Position numbers and translations under genes: made by a program
The notes under the pieces: generated by a model
The model's input: only the letters and a program-made list of their open reading frames with translations
Told to the model about the DNA's origin: nothing
Databases searched by the model: none
Part shown: piece by piece, positions 34,874 to 43,608 of the stretch
How the letters are laid out: each line of letters begins with the position of its first letter
Position numbering within the stretch: position 1 is the first letter of the stretch
From: Maridesulfovibrio salexigens DSM 2638
GTDB lineage: Bacteria; Desulfobacterota; Desulfovibrionia; Desulfovibrionales; Desulfovibrionaceae
Length of the DNA: 64,000 nt
Reading direction: 5' to 3'
Assembly (NCBI RefSeq): GCF_000023445.1
Contig: NC_012881.1
Span: 3,380,001-3,444,000, forward strand

Positions 34874-35773
34874 ATGAATAAAGACACTCATGACGGTATA
34901 TTCTATGCCGCTGCGGCATTTATCCTCTGGGGGTTGCTCCCTGTTTACTGGAAATCCCTGGAAGAAGTCCCCGCACTCGAACTCCTCTGCAACAGAATCG
35001 TCTGGTCACTCTTTTTTGTAGCGATCCTGCTTTCCTGCAAAAAACGCTGGGCAGAAGTAAAGAGCGCCCTTGCAGATAAAAAAGGTAAAATTCTGCTGAC
35101 CATAAGCAGTTGCCTCATCGGAACGAACTGGTTCGTTTATATATGGGCAGTCAACCATAACCATGTGGTGGATACCAGCATGGGTTATTACATGACACCG
35201 CTGATGAACGCATTGCTCGGCTTCATTTTCATGAAAGAGAGACTAAACCGCCTCCAAGTCATTGCCATCACCCTCGCTGCGTGCGGGGTAGTCTATTCTA
35301 TAATTGATTTCGGTCACATTCCTTATATAGCATTAACGTTAGCTGTTTCATTCGCCTTTTACGGACTGGTCCGTAAAGTGATGAAAGTGGAATCCCTTCC
35401 GGGACTCTTTGTTGAAACAGCCGTGCTTGCTCCATTATCTGCGATTTACCTACTATGGCTGGCTTTTTCAGGAGAAATAAGTATATATAAAATCAGCCTG
35501 ATGGATAATATCCTGTTGCTTGGAGCAGGCGCCGCCACATCTTTGCCACTTATCTTTTTTGCCCACGGAGCGCGTAGGTTGCGCTTGGTAACATTGGGTA
35601 TGATGCAATACATCGCTCCCACATTGGCACTGATGCTCGGCGTCTTTGTATATGAAGAGCCATTCAACTCTGCACGGCTGGTTACTTTCGCCTTTATCTG
35701 GAGCGGAATTGCGGTTTATGTAGCAGACGGGTTGAATAAAAATTTTAAAACTATTTCAAGTTCAAAAAACTGA
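34874..35773 (+). CDS. rarD: RarD/EamA family permease
   Basis: The 299-residue protein has about ten hydrophobic helices in two EamA repeats. It begins GIFYAAAAFILWGLLPVYWKSL, the RarD signature. RarD proteins belong to the drug/metabolite transporter superfamily; substrates are uncertain. The start ATG 34874 follows GGGA and fits the family N-terminus; the longer frame has no hydrophobic start. It is followed 27 bases later by the GGDEF gene and may be co-transcribed. Confidence 0.88.
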   Translation: MNKDTHDGIFYAAAAFILWGLLPVYWKSLEEVPALELLCNRIVWSLFFVAILLSCKKRWAEVKSALADKKGKILLTISSCLIGTNWFVYIWAVNHNHVVDTSMGYYMTPLMNALLGFIFMKERLNRLQVIAITLAACGVVYSIIDFGHIPYIALTLAVSFAFYGLVRKVMKVESLPGLFVETAVLAPLSAIYLLWLAFSGEISIYKISLMDNILLLGAGAATSLPLIFFAHGARRLRLVTLGMMQYIAPTLALMLGVFVYEEPFNSARLVTFAFIWSGIAVYVADGLNKNFKTISSSKN

Positions 35774-35800
35774 TCAGAACTGCAGGGCCGGAGCATAAAA

Positions 35801-38092
35801 TTGATTTTAGCACCTAAGAAAAGCAACTTTTTCAAAAAGTGGATTCCGCTCAGGCTGATAATCCCCCTGATTATGATTCTGACCGTAGCCAGCTATATCT
35901 GTATTAAGCTGGATACTATGTCCATTCAGGATCAAGAAAGAATCTTTAATGAGCAGCAGGCCCTGCAAGCAAAACTGGTCGCCACAGCTATAGAAGACCA
36001 TCTTGTAAACATAATCGAATCGTCCTCAACTCTGGCTAAATACTCACTGGTTGATTTTGTTGCAGGCAACCGCTCCGCAGAATCAATAAAAAAACTCTTC
36101 AAAATTAAGCAGACAGACCAAACCTCCCTGACTCTGGTCAGCTTCACCCCTATAAAAGGGGGAGAGCTTACTTCTGAGATCAATTCACCTAAATTAATTC
36201 AGGCACATCGCATTGCGCAGGAGTGGACTGAAAAATATTTCTCCGCTGTTTCAGGCATGCGTTCAGGATTCATTACCCCGAAACCGGTAACCACTGAGAA
36301 TATATATGTTGCCGGGGTGCTCATGCCGGTATGGAATGATAACAATTTCTCAGGAATACTCACAATTGTTATTGATCTGGACAAACTTACGGACAAATAC
36401 ATCGGACCGCTGCAAATCGGTAAATTCGGGTCAGGATATATTATAGATGGATCTGGAACAGTCCTGTTTGATCAGGAGACCGAAATAGTCGGGCAAAACG
36501 TGTTTACGCTTCACAAAGGCTATCAGGATTTGATCAAGATAGACTCCCGCATGCTCCACGAGCCTTACGGAACCGGAGAATACTCCTTTACTGTAAAGCG
36601 GAATAAACACGTGGAGCGCAAGCTGGTCGCATGGCATTCTGTTCGTTTTGGAGAAATGAAACTTGTTGTAGCCCTTTCCGCGCCCGAAACTGATGCAACC
36701 AGCTCTTTGGCTTCCATACAGGCTGTGCGGGCAGCAATGTTTGTATTCCTTTCCCTGCTATTTTTCGCAGTAGTCTTTTTCTTTTACTACCATAGATCCC
36801 AGCAACTGCTTCTCCGTCAGAACAAGGAGCTGAAAAGCAAGGATAATGTTTTCGGAGCCATCGCCAAAAATGCCCCGGGAATTATTTACAAATGTGAAAT
36901 TTCTCAACCTTTTGAAATGCACTATATAAGTTCCAAAATCCGCAAAGTAACAGGATTTGACCCTGATAATTTTCTCAAGGGTGGAAAGAGCATGTATTAT
37001 GATCTGGTGCATCCGGAAGACCGCGCCGGACTGAAAAATGTAATCAGCAACTCTCTAAGCAACAACAAATCCTTTGAGCATGAATACCGCATCATCCGCA
37101 GCGATGGTAATCACCGCTGGGTTTATGAAAAAGGAACTATTCTTTTAGAAGAGAACAGTATGGTCGGATTCATCATTGATGTTACAGACCGCAAAAAAGA
37201 AGAAAAAGCCCTCAAGCAGGCTGAAGAAAACTACAGCGCTCTGGTCACCACAGCACCGCTTGGAATATTCCAAACCACCCCACAGGGCAAATTCATCAGT
37301 GCCAACAACCAGATGGCCGCATATTACGGATACAATTCATCTGAATCCTTTCTGGCTGAAATTACTGATATCGCACGTGACTGCTATGAGCAGCCCGAAG
37401 AACGGGACCGCCTAATGACCATCCTCGACAAATTTGGCCGGACGAGCAACTTTGAAGCCCGCCAAAAACGCAGAGACGGTTCTACATTCTGGGCAAGTGA
37501 AACAATCATGGCCATCGAAGATGAAGATGGGAACATTATCCGCATGGACGGCTTTCTCATGGATATTTCCGAACGCAAGGAACATGAGGAAACTATGCGC
37601 CGTCTGGCTATGTTTGACAACCTGACCGGTTTGCCGAACCGAGTTCTCTTTGATGACCGCTTAAAACAAGCTCTTTCACATGCCAACCGTAACCGCATGA
37701 AAGTTGCCATTCTCTATGCCGATCTCGATAACTTCAAGCAGGTTAACGATGAACTGGGGCATATGGCAGGAGATACTGTACTTAAAGAAGTTGCCGGAAG
37801 ATTCAGCGACTGTCTGCGGACCAGCGACACCCTTTCCCGCATCGGCGGTGACGAATTCATCTTTATATTACAGGATGTGGGAACCAGCACTGAAATCGAA
37901 GTAGTCGCCCAGCGCATAATAGACTCCATGCGCGCGCCGTTCTATGTCGGCGAGAAGGTTTACAGGATCGGAGCAAGCATAGGAATCAGTGTTTTCCCGG
38001 ATAATGGCGAAGAAAAAGAAAAGCTGATCCGCATTGCAGATGAAGCCATGTACAAAGCTAAAAATAAGGGTAAAAACGGTTACTCATTTTAA
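35801..38092 (+). CDS. Membrane Cache-PAS-PAS-GGDEF diguanylate cyclase
   Basis: Predicted to make cyclic-di-GMP in response to an external signal. Layout: transmembrane helix (about 15-37), extracellular dCache region (about 40-300), second helix (about 307-329), PAS (about 345-460), PAS (about 470-590) and GGDEF (about 600-763). The active site is canonical GGDEF (682-686), and the product-inhibition site RTSD (673-676) sits five residues before it. The start is TTG 35801, with GGAG 7 bases upstream. No EAL domain follows. With the EAL gene nearby, synthesis and breakdown of the same messenger are encoded within 5 kb. Confidence 0.9.
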   Translation: MILAPKKSNFFKKWIPLRLIIPLIMILTVASYICIKLDTMSIQDQERIFNEQQALQAKLVATAIEDHLVNIIESSSTLAKYSLVDFVAGNRSAESIKKLFKIKQTDQTSLTLVSFTPIKGGELTSEINSPKLIQAHRIAQEWTEKYFSAVSGMRSGFITPKPVTTENIYVAGVLMPVWNDNNFSGILTIVIDLDKLTDKYIGPLQIGKFGSGYIIDGSGTVLFDQETEIVGQNVFTLHKGYQDLIKIDSRMLHEPYGTGEYSFTVKRNKHVERKLVAWHSVRFGEMKLVVALSAPETDATSSLASIQAVRAAMFVFLSLLFFAVVFFFYYHRSQQLLLRQNKELKSKDNVFGAIAKNAPGIIYKCEISQPFEMHYISSKIRKVTGFDPDNFLKGGKSMYYDLVHPEDRAGLKNVISNSLSNNKSFEHEYRIIRSDGNHRWVYEKGTILLEENSMVGFIIDVTDRKKEEKALKQAEENYSALVTTAPLGIFQTTPQGKFISANNQMAAYYGYNSSESFLAEITDIARDCYEQPEERDRLMTILDKFGRTSNFEARQKRRDGSTFWASETIMAIEDEDGNIIRMDGFLMDISERKEHEETMRRLAMFDNLTGLPNRVLFDDRLKQALSHANRNRMKVAILYADLDNFKQVNDELGHMAGDTVLKEVAGRFSDCLRTSDTLSRIGGDEFIFILQDVGTSTEIEVVAQRIIDSMRAPFYVGEKVYRIGASIGISVFPDNGEEKEKLIRIADEAMYKAKNKGKNGYSF

Positions 38093-38282
38093 ATTAGCGT
38101 TGTTTTCACAAAAAAGGCACTTTTTTCACAACAACCGCTCTAAATAAAGATTTCAAATAGTTGTATTGACCCCGCATGCCGATGTGATAAAACGAAATTA
38201 ACGGGGCAATACAGTACCGTCTTTTCTTCAGCGGTGCTTTCTCCCCCGAAATACACCACAATACAATTCTTTGGAGAAAGAA

Positions 38283-39704
38283 ATGAAATTTCGTAATGAG
38301 CATGACTGCATAGGCCAGAAAGAAGTTCCTGAAGATGCCCTATACGGGGCACAGACCATGAGGGCATCCGAGAACTTTCGCATTACCGGAATACCCATCT
38401 CCCACTATCCACACATTATCTACTCTCTTGCCCAGATCAAAAAAGCCGCCGCTTTGACCAATAATGAGCTGGATAAGTTGGATGATGAAAAGACTAAAGC
38501 TATCGTCTTTGCCTGCGATGAATTGCTGGCTGACAAGTACCATGACCAGTTTGTGGTCGATATCATTCAGGGCGGTGCCGGAACCTCCACCAACATGAAT
38601 GCCAACGAGGTCATCGCCAATATCGGCCTTGAACATCTCGGCTTCAAACGTGGTGAATACGATAACCTGCACCCCAATATTCACGTCAACATGGCCCAGT
38701 CCACAAATGACGTATACCCCACCTGCCTGCGACTCACCCTGATTGCAAAGATGGACCAGCTCATCGAGTCCATGGAATATCTGCAGGAGAGCTTCGCAGC
38801 AAAGGGTAAAGAATTTTCACATATCCTTAAAATGGGCCGTACCCAGCTTCAGGACGCAGTGCCCATGACCCTCGGTCAGGAATTCACATCCTACTCGGTT
38901 ATGATCGGGGAAGATATTGAGCGTGTACGCGAAGCCAAAGCCTTGATCTGCGAGATCAATATGGGTGGAACCGCCATCGGCACCGGGCTGAACGCTCCGC
39001 CCAAGTACGCAGAACTGGTTACCGCAAAGCTGAAAGAAATCAGCGGTTTTGATCTTGAGTTGGCCCCTGACCTCGTTGAGGCCACTCAGGATACCGGAGC
39101 ATATGTACAGCTTTCCGGTGTACTTAAGCGCGTAGCTGTTAAAATTTCCAAAATTTGTAACGACCTGCGCCTGCTCTCATCGGGCCCGCGCTGCGGACTC
39201 AATGAAATCAACCTGCCGCGCATGGCTCCGGGTTCTTCCATCATGCCCGGGAAGGTCAATCCGATCATCCCGGAAGTGGTTAACCAGATTGCGTTCACCG
39301 TCATCGGCAGTGACGTAACCGTCAGCATGGCAGCCGAAGCAGGACAGTTGGAATTGAACGTAATGGAACCGGTTATCTGCGCCAGCCTGCTCAATTCCCT
39401 GACCATTATGCGCCGGGGATTCCGCACCTTGGCTGACCGCTGCATCTCCGGCATCACCGCCAATGAAGATGTCTGCCGCGGCTACGTGGAAAACAGCATA
39501 GGACTGGTTACCGCACTCAACCCCTACATCGGTTATGAAAAATCAACCGAAGTAGCTAATGAAGCACTTAAATCAGGACGCTCCGTCTACGACATTGTCA
39601 TTGAAAAGGGTTACATGTCCAAAGAGGACTTGGATAAAGCGCTTTCACCCGCAGCCATGGTTCACACCCATCCGCTAAGCCTTGTTGAAACTGCTGACGA
39701 ATAA
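38283..39704 (+). CDS. aspA: Aspartate ammonia-lyase
   Basis: The enzyme splits aspartate to fumarate and ammonia. The 473-residue protein carries the fumarase/aspartase superfamily signature GSSIMPGKVNP and begins EHDCIGQKEVPEDALYGAQT, which is closer to AspA than to FumC. ATG 38283 has GGAG 6 bases upstream. In a sulfate reducer it could feed fumarate respiration or release ammonia (inference). A terminator follows at 39710. Confidence 0.92.
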   Translation: MKFRNEHDCIGQKEVPEDALYGAQTMRASENFRITGIPISHYPHIIYSLAQIKKAAALTNNELDKLDDEKTKAIVFACDELLADKYHDQFVVDIIQGGAGTSTNMNANEVIANIGLEHLGFKRGEYDNLHPNIHVNMAQSTNDVYPTCLRLTLIAKMDQLIESMEYLQESFAAKGKEFSHILKMGRTQLQDAVPMTLGQEFTSYSVMIGEDIERVREAKALICEINMGGTAIGTGLNAPPKYAELVTAKLKEISGFDLELAPDLVEATQDTGAYVQLSGVLKRVAVKISKICNDLRLLSSGPRCGLNEINLPRMAPGSSIMPGKVNPIIPEVVNQIAFTVIGSDVTVSMAAEAGQLELNVMEPVICASLLNSLTIMRRGFRTLADRCISGITANEDVCRGYVENSIGLVTALNPYIGYEKSTEVANEALKSGRSVYDIVIEKGYMSKEDLDKALSPAAMVHTHPLSLVETADE

Positions 39705-39709
39705 GATTC

Positions 39710-39746
39710 AAAGGCCGCACAGCTTATGCTCTGCGGCCTTTTTTTA
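39710..39746 (+). terminator. Terminator after aspA
   Basis: A 10-bp stem (AAAGGCCGCA/TGCGGCCTTT) with extra inner pairs is followed by T-rich sequence. It lies 6 bases after the aspA stop and 28 bases before the permease start. Confidence 0.85.
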
Positions 39747-39773
39747 TAACTGATTTGATAACGGGAGGTACTA

Positions 39774-41000
39774 ATGACGCAGGAAAAATCAGCTTCAGCC
39801 CTATCCATGATGTTCGTGGTAGTGGGCAACATGCTAGGTGCTGGAATCCTGGCACTGCCGGTAAATCTATGTGCGGCAGGATTCTATCCTTCTGTTGCCG
39901 CCACCCTGCTCATGTGGGTGCTCATGACCTACACCGCCCTGATCTACTCGGAGCAGAAAAGTCTCACGACCAATGAGAACGCAGACCTGCCGACATTTTT
40001 CCACCAGGAACTGGGAAATGCCGGGAAATGGGTAACAATTGTCGCCAACCTGATTATTCTATACGGGGTTCTTGTTGCCTATCTTTGCGGTATCTCCGCT
40101 ATTATCATGAGCCTGCAATCAGCGTTGCCCAAGTCAGTGGTCATGATTATCTATTTCGCGCTGGTTACAGGAATGACCGCGTTCGGCATGAAAATGATGA
40201 AGAAATGCACGCCTTACATGGTCACCATCATGTGGATCACTTTCGGCGCACTGGTCTTCATGGTTGTGCCCGATGTTTCAGCCCCGAACCTTGAGGCTCT
40301 AGACTGGACCTACATTCCCGCAGGACTCCCGGTACTGCTCATGGCCTTTCATTTTCATAACATCATTCCGAGCATATGCCGGACACTGGAACATGACCGC
40401 AGAAAAATTCGCACTGCCATCATCGGTGGAACCACTATCGGCATGGTAATGAATATTACATGGCTGTTGGTTGTGCTCGGCGCACTGCCCCTTTCAAATC
40501 CCGAAACACATATCGACCTGATCACCGCCTTCGGCAAGAATGATCCGGCAACCATTCCATTGGAGCAATTACTACAGACTCCTGTTTTCACCTATGTAGC
40601 CCTGATCTTCGCAGTGGTTGCAATGTCCACCGCATTCATGGCTAACGGAACAGCCCTGCTCAGCTTCATGCGCGACCTGATCTCCAGCAACTTCGGAATC
40701 AATAATAAAGTCGTTGTCTGGTGCCTGTCATTTCTTCCCCCGCTGCTGGTCGGCCTGCTTTACCCGGATATTTTTCTGGTAGCCATCAACCTTGTGGGCG
40801 GAGTCGGCGAGTGCATCATCTTCGGAATCCTGCCCGGTTTCATTGTCTGGAAATACTCCCCGGAAGGTTCAATCCGTAAATATTCAGGGATGGTCCTCAT
40901 CGTCTGCTTTGCCGCAGTCCTGATCATCGAACTGGGTCAGGAATTCGGTCTCCTGCACCTCAGCCCGAATGTTGAATACTGGACCCACCATACAAGGTAG
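39774..41000 (+). CDS. Aromatic amino acid permease (Trp/Tyr permease family)
   Basis: The 408-residue protein has about 11 membrane helices and the N-terminal segment VVGNMLGAGILALP typical of the HAAAP family (Mtr, TnaB, TyrP), which import tryptophan or tyrosine with protons. Which amino acid it carries cannot be told. GGGAGGT lies upstream of ATG 39774. A terminator separates it from aspA. Confidence 0.87.
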   Translation: MTQEKSASALSMMFVVVGNMLGAGILALPVNLCAAGFYPSVAATLLMWVLMTYTALIYSEQKSLTTNENADLPTFFHQELGNAGKWVTIVANLIILYGVLVAYLCGISAIIMSLQSALPKSVVMIIYFALVTGMTAFGMKMMKKCTPYMVTIMWITFGALVFMVVPDVSAPNLEALDWTYIPAGLPVLLMAFHFHNIIPSICRTLEHDRRKIRTAIIGGTTIGMVMNITWLLVVLGALPLSNPETHIDLITAFGKNDPATIPLEQLLQTPVFTYVALIFAVVAMSTAFMANGTALLSFMRDLISSNFGINNKVVVWCLSFLPPLLVGLLYPDIFLVAINLVGGVGECIIFGILPGFIVWKYSPEGSIRKYSGMVLIVCFAAVLIIELGQEFGLLHLSPNVEYWTHHTR

Positions 41001-41053
41001 TGCCACCTTATACAGTCAGGGAGAGTATTAATACACTTCACTGCATTGAAAAT

Positions 41054-41090
41054 AAAAGCGGGGATGATTTCAAATCATCCCCGCTTTTTT
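41054..41090. terminator. Bidirectional terminator between convergent genes
   Basis: A 15-bp stem with loop TTCAA (41054-41068/41074-41088) is flanked by A and T runs. It serves the permease gene (plus) and the beta-lactamase-like gene (minus). Confidence 0.88.
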
Positions 41091-41094
41091 AAAT

Positions 41095-41901
41095 CTATAT
41101 TACCCCTGACAGTTTCAAACACTTCTTGGTAACATCAAACCGCGACTTGGAAAATGAAGCTCCCGGTTCGGGCGACTCAAGATAAGTGGCATAATAAAAC
41201 ATCCTGCCTTCCTTAACCTTCACAGCTCCTACCAACCATCCAATTTGCGGGTTAACCCGCTGAGCCCATCCGGTCTTACCCCATAATGTATACTTGTCAT
41301 TTCTTTCCAAGAGCAGAATATCTCTTATGGCCTTCTGATCTTCCTGAGGAAAAGGGAGGATTCCATTATATAACTTCTCCAAGAACTCAACCTGCTCCAA
41401 AGGAGTAACCCTTAAATTGCCGTCAAGCCAGAAAGCAATAGTCGGACCTTCAGTATCAGCATTTGTATAGTCAAGCCGCAACAATTCCTCATGTATTCGA
41501 TCACGCCCGATCCTTCCGGCTGTCTCCTCAAAATACCAAATAGCTGAATGTTTAACCGCCTGGGCAAGACTCAAATCCTGATTCCATGGTTTGTAACCGC
41601 GATCCTTGCCATCCCACTTCAGGACTGAATCAATACTCTCATGCACCCCGGTTTTCAGGGCAATAAGGCTATGTACTATTTTAAATGTTGATGCAGGCAT
41701 CAAAGGCTGATCAGCTAGCTGCAAGTCACTGGCAGTAATGATGCTACGCTCAGCATCAAGCAGGACAAAACACCCTTTGTAAGCGCAATCTTTAAATGGG
41801 CCGGCAAGCCGTTTATCAAGAACAACAGGACCCGCAACAACGGTCGAACAAAACATGCACACCCACAAAAAAATAAATACAACCACTCTGCAAAATGACA
41901 T
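41095..41901 (-). CDS. Class D beta-lactamase-like protein (OXA type)
   Basis: The 268-residue protein has a signal peptide (about 1-24). Class D motifs are present: S71-T-F-K74 (active-site Ser and Lys), S119-A-I121 in place of SxV, YTN (145-147) in place of YGN, and K209-T-G-W. These support an active serine penicillin-binding fold. Class D enzymes hydrolyse beta-lactams, but some chromosomal relatives act poorly or have other roles, so resistance is not shown. ATG 41901 has GGAGGGG upstream. The gene sits in an ordinary chromosomal setting without mobile-element signs. Confidence 0.88.
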   Translation of the reverse strand: MSFCRVVVFIFLWVCMFCSTVVAGPVVLDKRLAGPFKDCAYKGCFVLLDAERSIITASDLQLADQPLMPASTFKIVHSLIALKTGVHESIDSVLKWDGKDRGYKPWNQDLSLAQAVKHSAIWYFEETAGRIGRDRIHEELLRLDYTNADTEGPTIAFWLDGNLRVTPLEQVEFLEKLYNGILPFPQEDQKAIRDILLLERNDKYTLWGKTGWAQRVNPQIGWLVGAVKVKEGRMFYYATYLESPEPGASFSKSRFDVTKKCLKLSGVI

Positions 41902-41937
41902 TATCCCCTCCTGCAAAGGTCGGCTCAGCGGACAAAT

Positions 41938-42936
41938 CTAAAACTCAGTTTTATTCTTAACCTTCCAATCCCCGTATTCCCTCTTCAAATGAAACAGGGC
42001 ATTTTCAGACATCTGGTGGGATTTCATATCGAAGATGACCGTATATTCTCCCTTTACCCAAAGCTCCACCTCTGTAGGTGTCAGGGTACGGATGCTGAAA
42101 CGCAGGCCGGAAGTGGAGACCACAGCACTCTTGTATTTATCAAGCACATTGCGCTTTTCGAGCATGGACCGAAAACTTTCAAAAGTGGAACTTTCGAGCA
42201 GAAATTGATCCTGCGTGAACATTCGCGGATACTCTTCATTAATTGTTACAAAATTTGTATAAAATTTATCAAAAAAGACCTTCATTTCATCAAGCACAAC
42301 CTGCTTTTTCTCAAGCTTGCTCATCTTCTCGTAAAGGACTTTCTTTTCCTTTTCACTCATCTTGCGGGACTTCATCACCACAGCTTCACCCGCAACTGAA
42401 TTATCAAGTTTTCCCTTTTTCTCGGATGCGGCGGCCGCAATTTCTTCCGGGGTAATGCGATGATATTTTATAATCACTTCTGAAATACCGGCCTGCTTAA
42501 CATTCGGGTTCTTGTAAACAGTATGAACATTCAGGGCGAGGCTGGTCGTAGGAAATTTACGAATTCTCGGATTCTGTTTCTTATCTGTATCAACAAGGGT
42601 AAATTCCTGTCGCTGTCCCCCGGAAAAGGAAATCGCCACATCCTTGATACGACCCACCTTTTCCTGCCCTGGTCCGGTATCAACACCATTCACAATATAG
42701 ACAGAATCCACAACAACCTGCGCCGGGAAAAAGAACTGAATCCATTCACCGGAACCATTCCCCTCGCTGTTCTCAATCCATCCGGTAGTGCTGTTACTAT
42801 CAGTGAGATATTTGCCATCAAAAACAGTTTCTCCATCCATGGGAACAAAAGAAGAAGTCCGCACATGGAAAGGCTGGGCAAGAGCGGTAGCAGGAATCGC
42901 GAGTAAACAAATAAGCAAAACAAGTTTGCGCAACAT
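41938..42936 (-). CDS. Exported protein with discoidin/F5-8-like N-terminal domain
   Basis: The 332-residue protein has a signal peptide ending ATALAQ. Residues about 25-160 read like the NADase-type/discoidin galactose-binding fold ('FDGKYLTDSNSTTGWIE', 'WIQFFFP..VVDSVYIVNG'). A charged Lys/Glu-rich coiled region follows (about 170-235), then a C-terminal alpha+beta part without a family I recognise. ATG 42936 has GGAG 7 bases upstream; the longer frame adds a hydrophobic stretch with no ribosome site. It may be in an operon with the beta-lactamase-like gene (36-base gap). Function unknown. Confidence 0.78.
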   Translation of the reverse strand: MLRKLVLLICLLAIPATALAQPFHVRTSSFVPMDGETVFDGKYLTDSNSTTGWIENSEGNGSGEWIQFFFPAQVVVDSVYIVNGVDTGPGQEKVGRIKDVAISFSGGQRQEFTLVDTDKKQNPRIRKFPTTSLALNVHTVYKNPNVKQAGISEVIIKYHRITPEEIAAAASEKKGKLDNSVAGEAVVMKSRKMSEKEKKVLYEKMSKLEKKQVVLDEMKVFFDKFYTNFVTINEEYPRMFTQDQFLLESSTFESFRSMLEKRNVLDKYKSAVVSTSGLRFSIRTLTPTEVELWVKGEYTVIFDMKSHQMSENALFHLKREYGDWKVKNKTEF

Positions 42937-43021
42937 AAAAAATCTCCGAAAACAAAATGTGAGGATTAGACTTATGAAGAAACAGCTGACGTTATAACGA
43001 AACAAAGAACGGGTGAAAATA

Positions 43022-43054
43022 GAAAAAGCCCGTCTTTCGTGTGAAAAACGGGCT
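43022..43054 (-). terminator. Terminator of the RRM protein gene
   Basis: The stem AGCCCGT/ACGGGCT (43027-43033/43048-43054) is followed on the minus strand by TTTTTCT. It lies about 45 bases after the RRM gene. Confidence 0.72.
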
Positions 43055-43099
43055 CAAGAGCAATTGCTTGCTCAAAAAAGACAGTCAAATATATATTGA

Positions 43100-43363
43100 C
43101 TACCAGCGGGGGCGCGGTGCACGGGGCTTCGCTTCGTTAACCTTGAGGTTACGTCCGCCGAAGTCTTTACCATCCAGATTGTCGATAGCTTCCATTGCGC
43201 CAGCGTCTTCCATTTCAACAAAGCCGAAGCCACGGGGGCGACCGGTTTCTCTGTCTTCGATGAGTTTAACAGATACAACTTCACCGAAAGCTTCGAAAGC
43301 AGCGCGTACTTCGTCTTCAGTTGCAGACCAGGGCAGGTTACCGACATAGATGTTCTTGGACAT
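43100..43363 (-). CDS. RRM-domain RNA-binding protein
   Basis: An 87-residue single RNA recognition motif: RNP2 IYVGNL (5-10) and RNP1 RGFGFVEM (44-51), with a short basic tail. Bacterial proteins of this type are small RNA-binding factors, often cold-induced in cyanobacteria; targets here are unknown. The 245 bases upstream (43364-43608) are gene-free and would be a long 5' leader, as in many cold-regulated genes. The DEAD-box helicase gene lies next upstream. Confidence 0.92.
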   Translation of the reverse strand: MSKNIYVGNLPWSATEDEVRAAFEAFGEVVSVKLIEDRETGRPRGFGFVEMEDAGAMEAIDNLDGKDFGGRNLKVNEAKPRAPRPRW

Positions 43364-43608
43364 TAAAAATTCTCCTAAAAAATGTATAAACTTTCACGCA
43401 AATGCGTCAGGTACAAAAAAAAGGCAGAGTACAAGATGCGTACACTGCTCCTTGATATACCTGTTGAACTAAAACCAGCTTCCTTCCAAGAGGCCGCTGG
43501 CAACTAAAGACACTGTTTTACTACTTCCATGCAAAAGTCAAGGGAAATATTTCAAAAATAAATTATTTCTACATAAAGAAAAACAGGCATTAAAAGCAAA
43601 ACACCCGA

